Shown: positions 7,060 to 14,829, counted from the first letter of the stretch. The stretch: DNA of 30,892 nucleotides from UBA288 sp964461885 (GCA_964461885.1 CAYWVY010000023.1:1-30892), one strand, 5' to 3'. Translations and numbers: made by a program. The notes: generated by a model from the letters alone, not told the origin.

Positions 7060-7952
7060 CGCCGGCGCGCCGCCTCGGCCGCGCCGAGGAGGGGGGCGTC
7101 CCCCCCGAGCGGGGTCACCACCACGCCGGGCCTCGGCAGGAACTCCTCCATCCGCGCGACGGCTGGGCCGACGAGGAGGTCCGCCTGCGCCCGGGCGACG
7201 GCCCCGTCGAGGATGATCCGCTCGGGGTCGTACGCGACCACGAGCGTCGAGAGGGCGCGAGCGTTCAGGACCGCGACCGCATCGAGGAACCGGCACGCGG
7301 CCGGCACGCCGGCGCGGGCCGCTCCGAAGATCGCTTCGGCCGTCCCTAAGTCCGGGTCGCCGTTCTCTTTCTGTACTGCGTAGAACCGGGGCAGGTTCCG
7401 GCCCGAGCAGTACCCCTCCCAGTGGTTCGGGTAGCCGCAGCCGCAGACAAGATCGTACCGGGTCTCGACCGTGATGTGCCCGATCTCGCCCGCGTTCCCA
7501 CCCCGGCCGGAGAGGAGGCGGCCATCCGCGATCACGCCGCCGCCGATCCCGGTCGAGATCGTGACGTAGACCAGGTTCTGGCACCCGCGCCCGGCCCCGT
7601 GCGCGTGCTCGCCGAGAGCTCCGGCCCGGGCGTCGTTGATGAGCGTGACCGAAACGCCGAATGCCGCCTCGAGCGGCCCCGCCAGTTCGATGCGGGGGTA
7701 CGGCAGGTTCGGCGGGGCGACGACGGCGCCGGCGGCAAGATCGAGCGGCCCGGCGGTCGAAACCCCGATGGCGCCCGGCGAGCCGCCCGCGACCCTGCGG
7801 ACAGCGGCCTCTATCGCATCGGTCACGGCTTCAGGCGACGGCCCCCCGGACGGCGTGGGGAAGCTCTCGCGCGCGAGGACCCGGCCGTCGGGTGCGACGA
7901 GAGCCACCCGGGTCCGGGTCCCCCCGAGATCGATTGCGCAGACGGGCTCCAC
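7056..7952 (-). CDS. ROK-family sugar kinase (glucokinase-like)
   Basis: 298-residue ATP-dependent sugar kinase. The phosphate-binding loop is DLGGTRTR (7-14). The ROK signature appears around STGIGGGVIADGRLLSG, followed by GNAGEIGHITVE with the catalytic-site Glu and His. The zinc-site region is CGCGYPNHWEGYCSG (C-x-C-G...C). Start choice: the upstream methyltransferase ends in AAGGAGTGACC, so the GTG at 7950-7952 has an ideal Shine-Dalgarno spacing. The GTG at 7956-7958 overlaps the upstream stop (GTGA) but leaves no room for the ribosome site. Either way the two genes are coupled. The sugar could be glucose or N-acetylmannosamine; this cannot be decided from sequence. Confidence 0.9.
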   Translation of the reverse strand: MEPVCAIDLGGTRTRVALVAPDGRVLARESFPTPSGGPSPEAVTDAIEAAVRRVAGGSPGAIGVSTAGPLDLAAGAVVAPPNLPYPRIELAGPLEAAFGVSVTLINDARAGALGEHAHGAGRGCQNLVYVTISTGIGGGVIADGRLLSGRGGNAGEIGHITVETRYDLVCGCGYPNHWEGYCSGRNLPRFYAVQKENGDPDLGTAEAIFGAARAGVPAACRFLDAVAVLNARALSTLVVAYDPERIILDGAVARAQADLLVGPAVARMEEFLPRPGVVVTPLGGDAPLLGAAEAARRR

Positions 7953-7954
7953 GG

Positions 7955-9184
7955 TCACTCCTTCCGGAAGAGCACGATCCGGTTCGTGTTCGTGCCGCAG
8001 GAGTGGTTCTCGACGCCCCAGATGTGTGAGGTCTTGGTGAAGCGCGAGGTGTTGATGAAGACCGCCCGGCAGGCGAACCCGGCCTCCTCCCCGAGCGGGA
8101 CCACGTGCTCGTCGAGCGAGACCGTTCCTCGCCGGACCTCGCCGACCTCGAAGGCGACGTGGCCCCCCGGGGCCGTGACCCTGTAGAGCTCGGCGAAGAC
8201 CTCGGCCATCACGGCAGTCCAGGCCGGGACGGTCCGGGCCATCGTGATCGTCCGGCCGACCGCGTCGGAATCGAGGCCGTTGAACCAGCAGCGGAGCCAG
8301 TTGTCTTTCGCGTACGCAACCTGGTCCAGGAACGGGGGCGAGGTCACGGTCAGGTGGACCGAGCCCGCCTCGATGACCGGGGTGGCCCGCGCGTCCCCGG
8401 TCAGGAACCGGGCATCGCGCACCCGGCGCTGGAGGCGGACCCTGGTCTCGTCGTCCAGGCCCCGCAGGAGCTGCCCGGTCTTCCGGGTCACGATGGCGGC
8501 CACGTCCCGCTCCGGGGGCGCCTGGGCCCGGCGGGCGTTGATCCGCACCTGGCTGGACGGTGAGGCCGCCTGATTCGGGGGGAGGGTGTAGACCGAGAAG
8601 AATCCTCGCGAGTGGCCCGTGAGCCGATTGGTCGCGACCATCCGTATCCACCGGTCGAGGTCGTCCTCCACGCCCGCAGCGGCCCGTTCGAGCAGGGAAC
8701 GCCGGAGCGAGACGAGTGCGGTCTCAGTCGCCGGATGGTAGAACATGGAGAGATCGAGGTCAGCCCGCGCCTCCGGGTCGGCGGCGTACTCGGCAAGCCG
8801 TTCGGCAACGGCGTCGGCATCCCGGGGCGGGGCGAGGCGCGGGGCCGCGAGCAAGGCCGAGAGCGGGTTCACGTCGTTCGCGACGGTCCGGCGGTCGAGC
8901 AGGGCTGCCTCGAGCGAGGTCGTGCCGCGCCCCGAGAACGGGTCGTACACGAGGTCGCCCGGGTCGGTCAGCCGCTCGATGAAGAACCGGGGGAGCTGGG
9001 GCTTGAAGCACGCCCGGTACGAGAGTTCGTGGAGGGAGTGGGCCTGCCGTTGCCGCGCCGTCCAGAACTCGGCCTCGTACCGCTCCACGATCCGCGTGCC
9101 GCAGCGGACCCGTTCGCACCGCGCCCCGGGCAGATCGAGGAGGGCCGGGTACGAAGCCGGGCCGCGGGGGCCTGTGGTCTCCAT
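7955..9184 (-). CDS. Site-specific DNA methyltransferase (N4-cytosine or N6-adenine)
   Basis: 409-residue S-adenosylmethionine-dependent enzyme acting on an exocyclic amino group. Motif I (cofactor pocket) is YDPFSGRGTT (80-89) and motif II is around NDVNP (103-107). Motif IV (catalytic) is TSPPF (281-285). Motif I precedes motif IV, with about 190 residues between them that could hold the target-recognition region; this is the alpha-type order and not the beta order usual for TSPP enzymes. Start: the ATG at 9184 gives METTGPRG; the frame extends upstream only as non-coding sequence. A TATA-like CATATACC lies about 30-40 bases upstream. No restriction endonuclease is adjacent, so it is an orphan methyltransferase, co-transcribed with a sugar kinase. 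Confidence 0.88.
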   Translation of the reverse strand: METTGPRGPASYPALLDLPGARCERVRCGTRIVERYEAEFWTARQRQAHSLHELSYRACFKPQLPRFFIERLTDPGDLVYDPFSGRGTTSLEAALLDRRTVANDVNPLSALLAAPRLAPPRDADAVAERLAEYAADPEARADLDLSMFYHPATETALVSLRRSLLERAAAGVEDDLDRWIRMVATNRLTGHSRGFFSVYTLPPNQAASPSSQVRINARRAQAPPERDVAAIVTRKTGQLLRGLDDETRVRLQRRVRDARFLTGDARATPVIEAGSVHLTVTSPPFLDQVAYAKDNWLRCWFNGLDSDAVGRTITMARTVPAWTAVMAEVFAELYRVTAPGGHVAFEVGEVRRGTVSLDEHVVPLGEEAGFACRAVFINTSRFTKTSHIWGVENHSCGTNTNRIVLFRKE

Positions 9185-9288
9185 GTGTCGGGGAGTGTGT
9201 GAGGCCCGGAAAGATAGGTATATGGGCGCCGGGCGCGATGATGGGGGAACATGACCGTGAAGCGTGCATCCCCCGTCCGCACCCATGG

Positions 9289-9346
9289 CCCTGCCGACGC
9301 GGATCCCGCCCGGCCCGCGCAGCGCCCCGGCGCGGGCCCGGCAGGG
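9289..9346. repeat. Large hairpin between divergent genes
   Basis: GGCCCGCGC (9312-9320) pairs perfectly with GCGCGGGCC (9330-9338) around a 9-base loop. Further out, CCCTGCC (9289-9295) pairs with GGCAGGG (9340-9346). It lies in the 268-base intergenic stretch between the methyltransferase and ArsR genes. No oligo-T follows on either strand, so it is not an obvious archaeal terminator. Confidence 0.5.
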
Positions 9347-9385
9347 ATGACGAGCAGTGCGACCTCCCCGACACTCGTTCCGGTA

Positions 9386-9395
9386 ACTATATATG
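9386..9395 (+). promoter_or_regulatory. TATA box of the ArsR-type gene
   Basis: CTATATAT lies in AACTATATATGATT, a strong archaeal TATA element in a GC-rich background. Transcription would begin about 25 bases later, near 9415-9420. This rules out the ATG at about 9393 as the start codon of the regulator and supports the GTG at 9453. Confidence 0.65.
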
Positions 9396-9418
9396 ATTGA
9401 TCGGGAATATGAGACGCG

Positions 9419-9435
9419 TGCACCATCACGGTGCA
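9419..9435. promoter_or_regulatory. Candidate operator: perfect inverted repeat
   Basis: TGCACC-ATCAC-GGTGCA is a perfect 6+6 inverted repeat with a 5-base spacer. It sits just at the predicted transcription start, between the TATA box and the GTG start codon of the ArsR-type gene. That position is typical of an autorepressor site. Binding is inferred. Confidence 0.5.
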
Positions 9436-9452
9436 GGAGACGTGAGACCAGC

Positions 9453-9845
9453 GTGGCCGTACCCGACGAGGTGAGGCAGGCGATCGAGGAGCAGGGCGGA
9501 GTCGAGGCGCTTGCCCGCCAGCTGCCCGACCCGGAGCAGCTCCGCTCCGAGAGCCGACGTTTTCATACGCTCTCGGACCCGATCCGGCTCTCCATTCTCC
9601 ACCTGCTCCAGGCGCAGCCGCTCTGTGTCAGCGTGATCAAAGACGTGCTGCACGTGCCCGACTCGAAACTCTCTTATCACCTGTCGGTGCTGCAGTCGAC
9701 GGGCCTGATCCGGGGGGAGCGGCAGGCGAACTGGATCGTCTACCACGAGACCCCCCTCGGGCGCCAGCTGCTCCGGCTCGTCCAGGAACTCGCGCGGCTC
9801 GACCATGAGGGGGATTCCCCCGAATCGTCGATCGCGAACGTCTGA
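9453..9845 (+). CDS. ArsR-family winged-helix transcriptional repressor
   Basis: 130-residue DNA-binding protein. The helix-turn-helix core runs from FHTLSDPIRLSILHLLQ (about 35-51) through VIKDVLHVPDSKLSYHLSVLQSTGLI (about 59-84), and the wing is RGERQANWIVYHE. DSKLSYHLSVL is the ArsR recognition helix. One Cys (QPLCVSV) is at the position where metal-sensing members carry the CxC box (ELCVC), but the second Cys is Ser here, so metal sensing as in ArsR is doubtful. Start choice: the GTG at 9453, preceded by GGAGACGTGAG, fits the TATA box at 9386. The stop is one base from that of the convergent HEAT gene. Confidence 0.85.
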   Translation: MAVPDEVRQAIEEQGGVEALARQLPDPEQLRSESRRFHTLSDPIRLSILHLLQAQPLCVSVIKDVLHVPDSKLSYHLSVLQSTGLIRGERQANWIVYHETPLGRQLLRLVQELARLDHEGDSPESSIANV

Positions 9846-9846
9846 T

Positions 9847-11802
9847 TCAGCCGGGCGGCGTCCCAATCCTGCGCAGGTGGAGGAGCTGCGCGGCGCGGTT
9901 CCGGACGAACGGGGACGGATCGGCGTAGGCCTGGCGGACCAGGTCGGCCGCACGCTCTCCCGGGATGCCGCCGAGCGCGACCACGGCCCCGAGCCGGATG
10001 GTCGGGTCTGGATGGACCAGGAGCGCGGCGAGCGGTTCGAGCGCGTCCTCGCCGAAGCGGGAGAGGCAGCGCCAGTCCTCGGCACCGAGCGCGAGCGCGA
10101 GCGCCTCCTTATCCGACCGGGGGGCGTACCCAGCGTGGGCGAGCAGGTCGACCGCGCTCGCCCGGATCTCCTGCTCCGGCCGTCCGAGCGCCGCCACGAG
10201 CGCGGGGAAGGCCGTCGGCCCGGCCCGCGCGAGGGCGTCGAACGCGGCCCCGCGCACGCCCTCGTCGGGGTCGGCGAGGCAGTCGATCAAAAAAGGCATC
10301 GCGGCCGGCGCGGCGAGCGTGCCGAGGGAGGCCGCGACCGACTCCCGGAGCGCCGGGTCGGGGTCGAGGAGCGCGCCCGTGAGAGCGGGCACGGCCCGGT
10401 TGGGCGGCATGGAGGCGAGGGCCTCGGCCGCGGCCAGCCGCTCGTCGGGGCTCCCGGCGTAGAGCGCCGCCGCGAGCGTGCCGAGCGCGGCGGGGTCGCC
10501 CAGGAGGCCGAGGCGACGCAGCGCCGCGGGCCTATCCTCGGGGCCGGGGGCCCCGTCTGCCGAGGCGAGTTCCGGGACGACGGCCGGCGCGTGGTCCGCG
10601 GCACTGGCCTCGCCGGGCAGCGGCGCGGGTTCGGCCCCTGCCGCGGACGGGGCGTCGCCGGCGTCCACCGTCGCCACGACGGGCGCGGCTGGCATCCGGG
10701 CGAGAAGGGCGGCCGCCTCGTCCCGGAGCGCCGGGTCGGGGCCCTCCCGGGCGCGCACGAGCGCCGGGCGGGCGACCGGGCCGAGACCGAGGAGGGTCTC
10801 TCCCGCGCCGCGCCGGACCTCGTAGTGATCGTCGCCGAGGACCCGGACCAGCCATGGGACCGCGACTGCGCCCAGCCTGGCGAGGGCCGGCCACTGCGCG
10901 GTCGCGACCAGGTGCGTTGCCCTCTCGTCGTCGCTCTCCGGGCGCCACCCGAGGGTGTCGAGGGCGGCGGCGGCGGCGGCCCGGACCGCGTGGGACCGGT
11001 CGGAGAGGGCCTCGCGGAGCGCATGGACCGTGGGGGGGTCCGCGAGCTCGCCGAGCGATCCGGCCGCGGCGGCGCGGACCTCCTCCTCGGGGTCGCGGGC
11101 GAGGAGATCACGGAGGAGCGGGGCCGACCCGGCGTCGCCGCAGTGGCCGAGGACCCGGGCCGCCTGTTCACGCACGCCGGGGTGCGGGTCGCGGAGGGCC
11201 TCCGCCAGGAACGGGGCCGCGCCCGTCCCCATCGCCGCGACCGCCTCCCAGTCCCCGAGCGCCGAGTGGTACGCGAAGGTTTCGCCCTGATTGGTCGGGG
11301 TCCAGCCCGATCCCTCGAGCGCCCGGGCAACGCCGAGGCGGACGCGGTGCGAGGGGTCGCTGAGCAGGGGGACGAGTGTAGGCCAGGCGTCCTGACCCAT
11401 CCCGGCGAGGGCAGTGACGGCGCCGTCCCGGACGTCGTCCCGGCCCGAGGCGAGGGCGCGGATCAGCTCGGGGAGCGCCTGCTCGCCGAGACCCGAGAGG
11501 AGGCCCGTGACGGCCGGGCTCGGCCCGACCCCGTCGCCGAGGACCGCGATCAGGCGAGACGTGTCGAGCCCGGGGACGCCGGCGAGCACCTCAGCCGAAC
11601 GGTGCTGGAGCTCGGGGCTCCCCGCCCGGAGGAGCCCGAAGAACGGGCCCGGATCTGCCGACGCCAGCCCGTGGAGGGCCGCCCGGGCCTCGTCCCGGAC
11701 CCGGGCGTTGCGATTGCCGAGCAGGGGCAGGAGCGTCGCGAGATCCCCGTCGGCGGCGAGCTGCCGGACGTTCGGCCGGAAGCGGTCAAATATGCCGATG
11801 AT
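9847..11802 (-). CDS. HEAT-repeat (PBS-lyase-like) protein, about 650 residues, start codon out of frame
   Basis: A long alpha-solenoid made of about 20 HEAT-like repeats, for example PSFVRNRAAQLL, DPTIRLGAVVALG, DPALRESVAASLG and SDRSHAVRAAAAAALD. Such proteins act as protein-binding scaffolds; no catalytic domain is visible. The open frame continues 5' of the first in-frame start (GTG 11587-11589) for about 70 more residues with clear coding character: GIFDRFRPNVRQLAADGD, LLPLLGNRNARVRDEARAAL. GIFDRFRPNV is the N-terminus remembered for related methanogen proteins. A good site, AGGTG then ATG (11804-11806), lies just upstream but one base out of frame, and an in-frame stop precedes it. So the start carries a one-base error or mutation. 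A Pro/Ala-rich linker (about 11550 down to 10560) divides the repeats into two blocks. Confidence 0.82.
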   Translation of the reverse strand: MIGIFDRFRPNVRQLAADGDLATLLPLLGNRNARVRDEARAALHGLASADPGPFFGLLRAGSPELQHRSAEVLAGVPGLDTSRLIAVLGDGVGPSPAVTGLLSGLGEQALPELIRALASGRDDVRDGAVTALAGMGQDAWPTLVPLLSDPSHRVRLGVARALEGSGWTPTNQGETFAYHSALGDWEAVAAMGTGAAPFLAEALRDPHPGVREQAARVLGHCGDAGSAPLLRDLLARDPEEEVRAAAAGSLGELADPPTVHALREALSDRSHAVRAAAAAALDTLGWRPESDDERATHLVATAQWPALARLGAVAVPWLVRVLGDDHYEVRRGAGETLLGLGPVARPALVRAREGPDPALRDEAAALLARMPAAPVVATVDAGDAPSAAGAEPAPLPGEASAADHAPAVVPELASADGAPGPEDRPAALRRLGLLGDPAALGTLAAALYAGSPDERLAAAEALASMPPNRAVPALTGALLDPDPALRESVAASLGTLAAPAAMPFLIDCLADPDEGVRGAAFDALARAGPTAFPALVAALGRPEQEIRASAVDLLAHAGYAPRSDKEALALALGAEDWRCLSRFGEDALEPLAALLVHPDPTIRLGAVVALGGIPGERAADLVRQAYADPSPFVRNRAAQLLHLRRIGTPPG

Positions 11803-11947
11803 GCATCACCTTGAATCGATACCTCCGATATCGGCGCGAACCCGTATTATCAGTATTGGCGTGGCTCGGGGCACCCGCCGGGCCGGTTGGGGCGGACGCG
11901 GTGGGGGGCCGGTTCCCCCCGACGCCGGGATTCGTTACCCAGAAAGA

Positions 11948-11957
11948 GAAAATATCG
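11948..11957 (+). promoter_or_regulatory. TATA box of the HTH regulator gene
   Basis: GAAAATATCG follows a purine-rich BRE-like AGAAAGAGA and sits 24-33 bases before the ATG at 11981. That spacing predicts a leaderless or very short-leader transcript. Confidence 0.55.
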
Positions 11958-11980
11958 GGAGGACCCTACACGATACTGTC

Positions 11981-12466
11981 ATGTTCCTCCGGCGAATTAT
12001 AGAAACGACCTTCCAGACCGCGCTCGCCGAAGAGCTCGCGCGGCGCGACATGACCATCCGCGAGCTCTCGACGCTGACCGGGATCCCCCTCCCGACCCTG
12101 TACAAGTGCTCGTCGGGCGAGCGGGACCCCCGCCTCTCGACCGTGCGCCGGATCGTCGAGGCGCTCGAGCCCCGCCAGGCCCGGTCGGTCGCGGTGATCG
12201 CGGCGCGGTTCCTGCTCGACGAGATCGCCGGGCTCTCGGTCGAAGTCCGCGGACGCCAGTACCCGGTCCGGGGTTACGCGGCGAACTCGCTCGAGGAGTG
12301 CATCGTCGCGGCCGTCCGGGCCGAGAAGGAGGGGGCCGCCGCGATCATCTGCGCGCCCGTGCTCGCCTCCATCGTCGAGCGAATCGTGGACGTCCCGGTC
12401 GTGATCCTGAAGCCAAAGGCCGAGACCGTGACCGAGGCGCTGGAAGCCGCCCGGCGGCGACTCTAG
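11981..12466 (+). CDS. HTH transcriptional regulator with PrpR_N-like sensor domain
   Basis: 161 residues. The N-terminal helix-turn-helix of the Xre/lambda type is RRDMTIRELSTLTGIPLPTLYKCSSGERDPRLSTVRRIVEAL (about 25-65). The C-terminal half (about 88-161) has the alternating strand/helix pattern AANSLEECIVAAVRAEKEGAAAIICAPV, then IVDVPVVILKP, resembling the ligand-binding N-terminal domain of PrpR-type regulators. I infer that it senses a small molecule or a protein signal; the effector is unknown. It converges on the SemiSWEET gene with overlapping stops (CTAG 12463-12466). Confidence 0.75.
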   Translation: MFLRRIIETTFQTALAEELARRDMTIRELSTLTGIPLPTLYKCSSGERDPRLSTVRRIVEALEPRQARSVAVIAARFLLDEIAGLSVEVRGRQYPVRGYAANSLEECIVAAVRAEKEGAAAIICAPVLASIVERIVDVPVVILKPKAETVTEALEAARRRL

Positions 12467-12716
12467 TCGTACTTGAAGCGGAGGGCGATCAGCACCGCGA
12501 TCATGGCGGCCATGATCGCGTTCGGCACGACGATCGGGACCGAGCCGATAAAGTATCCGTAGATGCTCCAGAGCGAGACCCCGAGAACATCATCGCGAGC
12601 ATCGGGGAGGAGAGGTCGGCCATCGACTTCGTCCAGAGCGCCCGCACGAGCTGCGGGAGGAACGCGACCGTGGTGAACGCGCCGGCGACGTAGCCGATGA
12701 CGGCAACGGGGTCCAT
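12463..12716 (-). pseudogene. SemiSWEET (PQ-loop) sugar transporter, split by a one-base shift
   Basis: The frame from the ATG at 12716 reads MDPVAVIGYVAGAFTTVAF, LPQLVRALWTKSMADLSSPM and LAMMF: helix 1 with the PQ-loop Pro-Gln and the start of helix 2. The reading then fails. A second frame from about 12585 continues GVSLWSIYGYFIGSVPIVVP and NAIMAAMIAVLIALRFKYD, that is, the rest of helix 2 and helix 3, down to the TAG at 12463-12465. Adding one base near 12575-12590 restores an 84-residue protein, exactly SemiSWEET size (three helices, functional as a dimer). It is either a recent mutation or a sequencing error; the flawless coding quality on both sides favours the latter. Confidence 0.75.
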
Positions 12717-12802
12717 GGCTCACATGTTGGGTCGGGGGACGGATACGCCTTTCGGGGCATTTCGCAATGCCTATTACCAGCAGAGAGGCATAGTCCCTTA
12801 CG

Positions 12803-13948
12803 ATGGCCCGGTGCCCGTACTGCGGCATGACGATCTCGAACGGCACGCTCCCCTGCCCGTACTGCGAGGGAGGGACCTCCCGGGCGGCGCCGCGGCAGCA
12901 GTATCCCCGCCGGTTCTGCGCCCGGTGCGGCGAGGACGTCACGGACGTGCAGGACGCATGGTGCCCGGGGTGCGGCTTCCGCATCCGGTCGATGGAGACG
13001 CCCCCCTCAGCGCCCGCCGGGATGCCCGCCCGCACCGGTAGCGCCGGACAGACCCTCTTCACGCTGTTCCTGGTGGTTGTGGGCCTGCTCGTCGTCGCCC
13101 AGGCCATACCGTCGTTCCTGGACCAGCTCGGCCAGTGGGGGGACGATCCCACCATCCACGAACCGACTGTGATCCCGGTGACCCCCCCGGGCCATTCGTC
13201 CCTCGAAACCGGGGCAATCGCACGGGAGCTGATCTATATTGTGAGGGGGCACGAGGGTGCGGTGCCATTCACCCTGTACGAGGGGGTGTATTATGCGGGG
13301 CCTGGCCGGATCGTCGGGTACGTAGGTGACGACAAGGCCGCGAGGTATCGCCGGGTCGTCAGCGAGCAGTCGGGGCGGCCGTACCTCCGCGATCTCGCCG
13401 CGACGATCGCCTCGATGACGGACGAGCCCGATGACCGCGCCCGGATCGCGGTGAGCCTGGTGCAGCACCTCGGATACGATCACGAGCGCGCTGCCAGTAC
13501 CTACTACGGCGTACAGTACCCATACGAAACGCTCTGCCTCGGCACGGGCGTCTGCTCGGACAGGTCGGTGCTGCTCGCGGCGCTCCTCGACGAGCTCGGG
13601 TTCGGCGTGGCGCTCCTGGAGTTCGACTCCGAGGAGCACATGGCCGTCGGGATCCTCTGCCCGGACGGGTACGACTTCCGGGGCACGGGCTACGCATTCG
13701 TCGAGAGCGCGGGCACGAAGATCATGACCGATGCCGGAGGCACGTATGCAGGAGGTGATCGGCTCGTCTCTGTGCCCGAGGTGATTCCCGTCGCCGAGGG
13801 GAGGGCCTTCGCCTCGATAGGGACCGAGGCGATGGATGCAGCCGAGTGGAACGGGCTGCGGGGCATGGGCACGACCCTGGACTCGTACCATTACGGGCGA
13901 TGGCAGTCCCTCTCCAAAAAGTACGGGCTCGTCTCCAAAGAGGATTAA
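12803..13948 (+). CDS. Zinc-ribbon membrane protein with transglutaminase-like domain
   Basis: 381 residues. Two zinc ribbons open the protein: CPYCGMTISNGTLPCPYC (4-21), then CARCGEDVTDVQDAWCPGCG (about 39-58). After a Pro-rich spacer there is one membrane helix, TLFTLFLVVVGLLVVAQAI (about 84-102). The large C-terminal part is transglutaminase-like: the nucleophile Cys is in GTGVCSDRSVLLAALLDELG, the His in EEHMAVGI, and an acidic third residue probably follows in VESAGTKIM. The topology places the ribbons in the cytoplasm and the enzyme-like domain outside. A TATA-like CCTATTACC lies about 30 bases upstream. The substrate is unknown; related domains act as proteases or peptide cross-linkers. 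Confidence 0.82.
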   Translation: MARCPYCGMTISNGTLPCPYCEGGTSRAAPRQQYPRRFCARCGEDVTDVQDAWCPGCGFRIRSMETPPSAPAGMPARTGSAGQTLFTLFLVVVGLLVVAQAIPSFLDQLGQWGDDPTIHEPTVIPVTPPGHSSLETGAIARELIYIVRGHEGAVPFTLYEGVYYAGPGRIVGYVGDDKAARYRRVVSEQSGRPYLRDLAATIASMTDEPDDRARIAVSLVQHLGYDHERAASTYYGVQYPYETLCLGTGVCSDRSVLLAALLDELGFGVALLEFDSEEHMAVGILCPDGYDFRGTGYAFVESAGTKIMTDAGGTYAGGDRLVSVPEVIPVAEGRAFASIGTEAMDAAEWNGLRGMGTTLDSYHYGRWQSLSKKYGLVSKED

Positions 13949-14814
13949 ACCCCGGATGCGTACCGCCGGTAGAGGGCGTCGAAGGCGGCGAGCTGAGCCT
14001 CGTATACGCCGCCGCCGGCGGTCTTGTACTCGAGGCAGGTCGTATTCTCCGGGTGCGCGGCGATCCAGGCGATCGCGTGCTCGAACGGCACCCCGCTGTC
14101 GGGCGCGTCGAGGGGACTGTGCCGGTCGCGGACGGAGCCGACGGGCGAGTTCGAGAGGTGGTGGTACACGACCGGCAGGGGCTCGAACTCGGCGAGCGCG
14201 GCGGCGTAGTCCCACCCGCGGTAGTTCGACGCGACGTAGAGGTGAGCCAGGTCCAGGCAGTAGCCGCGGACCCGGCCGAGCCCGAGCTCGGTGAGCTCCG
14301 AGGCCGACGTTCCGACGAACGAGAGGTCGCGGTGGATGGCGGGCATGTTCTCGAGGACGAGGCGCGGGTCGGCCCAGGCGTCGAGGAACGCGGTCATCGC
14401 GGCGAGCGCCTCCGCGGGGCCGTGCCGGACCACACAGCCCGCGTGGAAGACGACCGTTTCGGCACCGATGAGGTCGGCGGCTTCGAGCGCGGCGGTCATG
14501 CCGGCCTCGAGCCGCGCGGCCCCCTCTGCCGGGGAGAGGTTGCCCGGCGCAGTCGGCTCCACCGGGTTGACGCCGTCCTCGTGGTGTGGGGCGTGGATTG
14601 CGAACTCGACCGGGAGCGAGGCGTGGGCCCCGAGCGCCGCCCGGTCGGCCCCGGTGAGCGGGCCCTTCACGTAGACCTGGAGGCCGTCGAGCCGACCGGC
14701 ACGGGCGAGCCCGGCGAGCGCCGCGAACGAGGCCGGGTCCAGGAGCTTGACCGCCGCGGCGATGCGGTACGGGCGGGGTGCGGGCATCGGAGACCGTGGG
14801 CTCTGATCCGGCAT
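13945..14814 (-). CDS. Sugar phosphate isomerase/epimerase-like TIM barrel
   Basis: 289 residues (about 279 if the in-frame ATG of MPAPRPYRIAAAVK is used). It has the xylose isomerase-like/AP endonuclease 2 barrel pattern. Likely metal ligands lie in FAIHAPHHED, VVFHAGCV, LVLENMP, YCLDLAHLY, VYHHLSNSPVG...DRHSPLD and TCLEYKT. The spacing of HA, LEN, LDLAH, HLSNS and DRHSPLD resembles endonuclease IV-like sugar isomerases. The enzyme's substrate is not determinable. It is the last gene of a four-gene minus-strand run (nop5, flpA, DUF1614, this gene), 15 bases after DUF1614. Its stop overlaps the convergent transglutaminase gene (TTAA 13945-13948). Confidence 0.8.
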   Translation of the reverse strand: MPDQSPRSPMPAPRPYRIAAAVKLLDPASFAALAGLARAGRLDGLQVYVKGPLTGADRAALGAHASLPVEFAIHAPHHEDGVNPVEPTAPGNLSPAEGAARLEAGMTAALEAADLIGAETVVFHAGCVVRHGPAEALAAMTAFLDAWADPRLVLENMPAIHRDLSFVGTSASELTELGLGRVRGYCLDLAHLYVASNYRGWDYAAALAEFEPLPVVYHHLSNSPVGSVRDRHSPLDAPDSGVPFEHAIAWIAAHPENTTCLEYKTAGGGVYEAQLAAFDALYRRYASGV

Positions 14815-14829
14815 GAAATTGGCGGGCGG

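Noticed and set aside
11550..11789. 79-residue minus-strand frame upstream of the HEAT gene
   Set aside because: It overlaps in another frame the true N-terminal part of the HEAT protein and is Ser/Arg-rich non-coding.
9805..11814. 669-residue plus-strand open frame
   Set aside because: Antisense shadow of the HEAT-repeat gene. The composition is Arg/Gly/Pro-rich with no domain, while the minus strand shows regular HEAT repeats.
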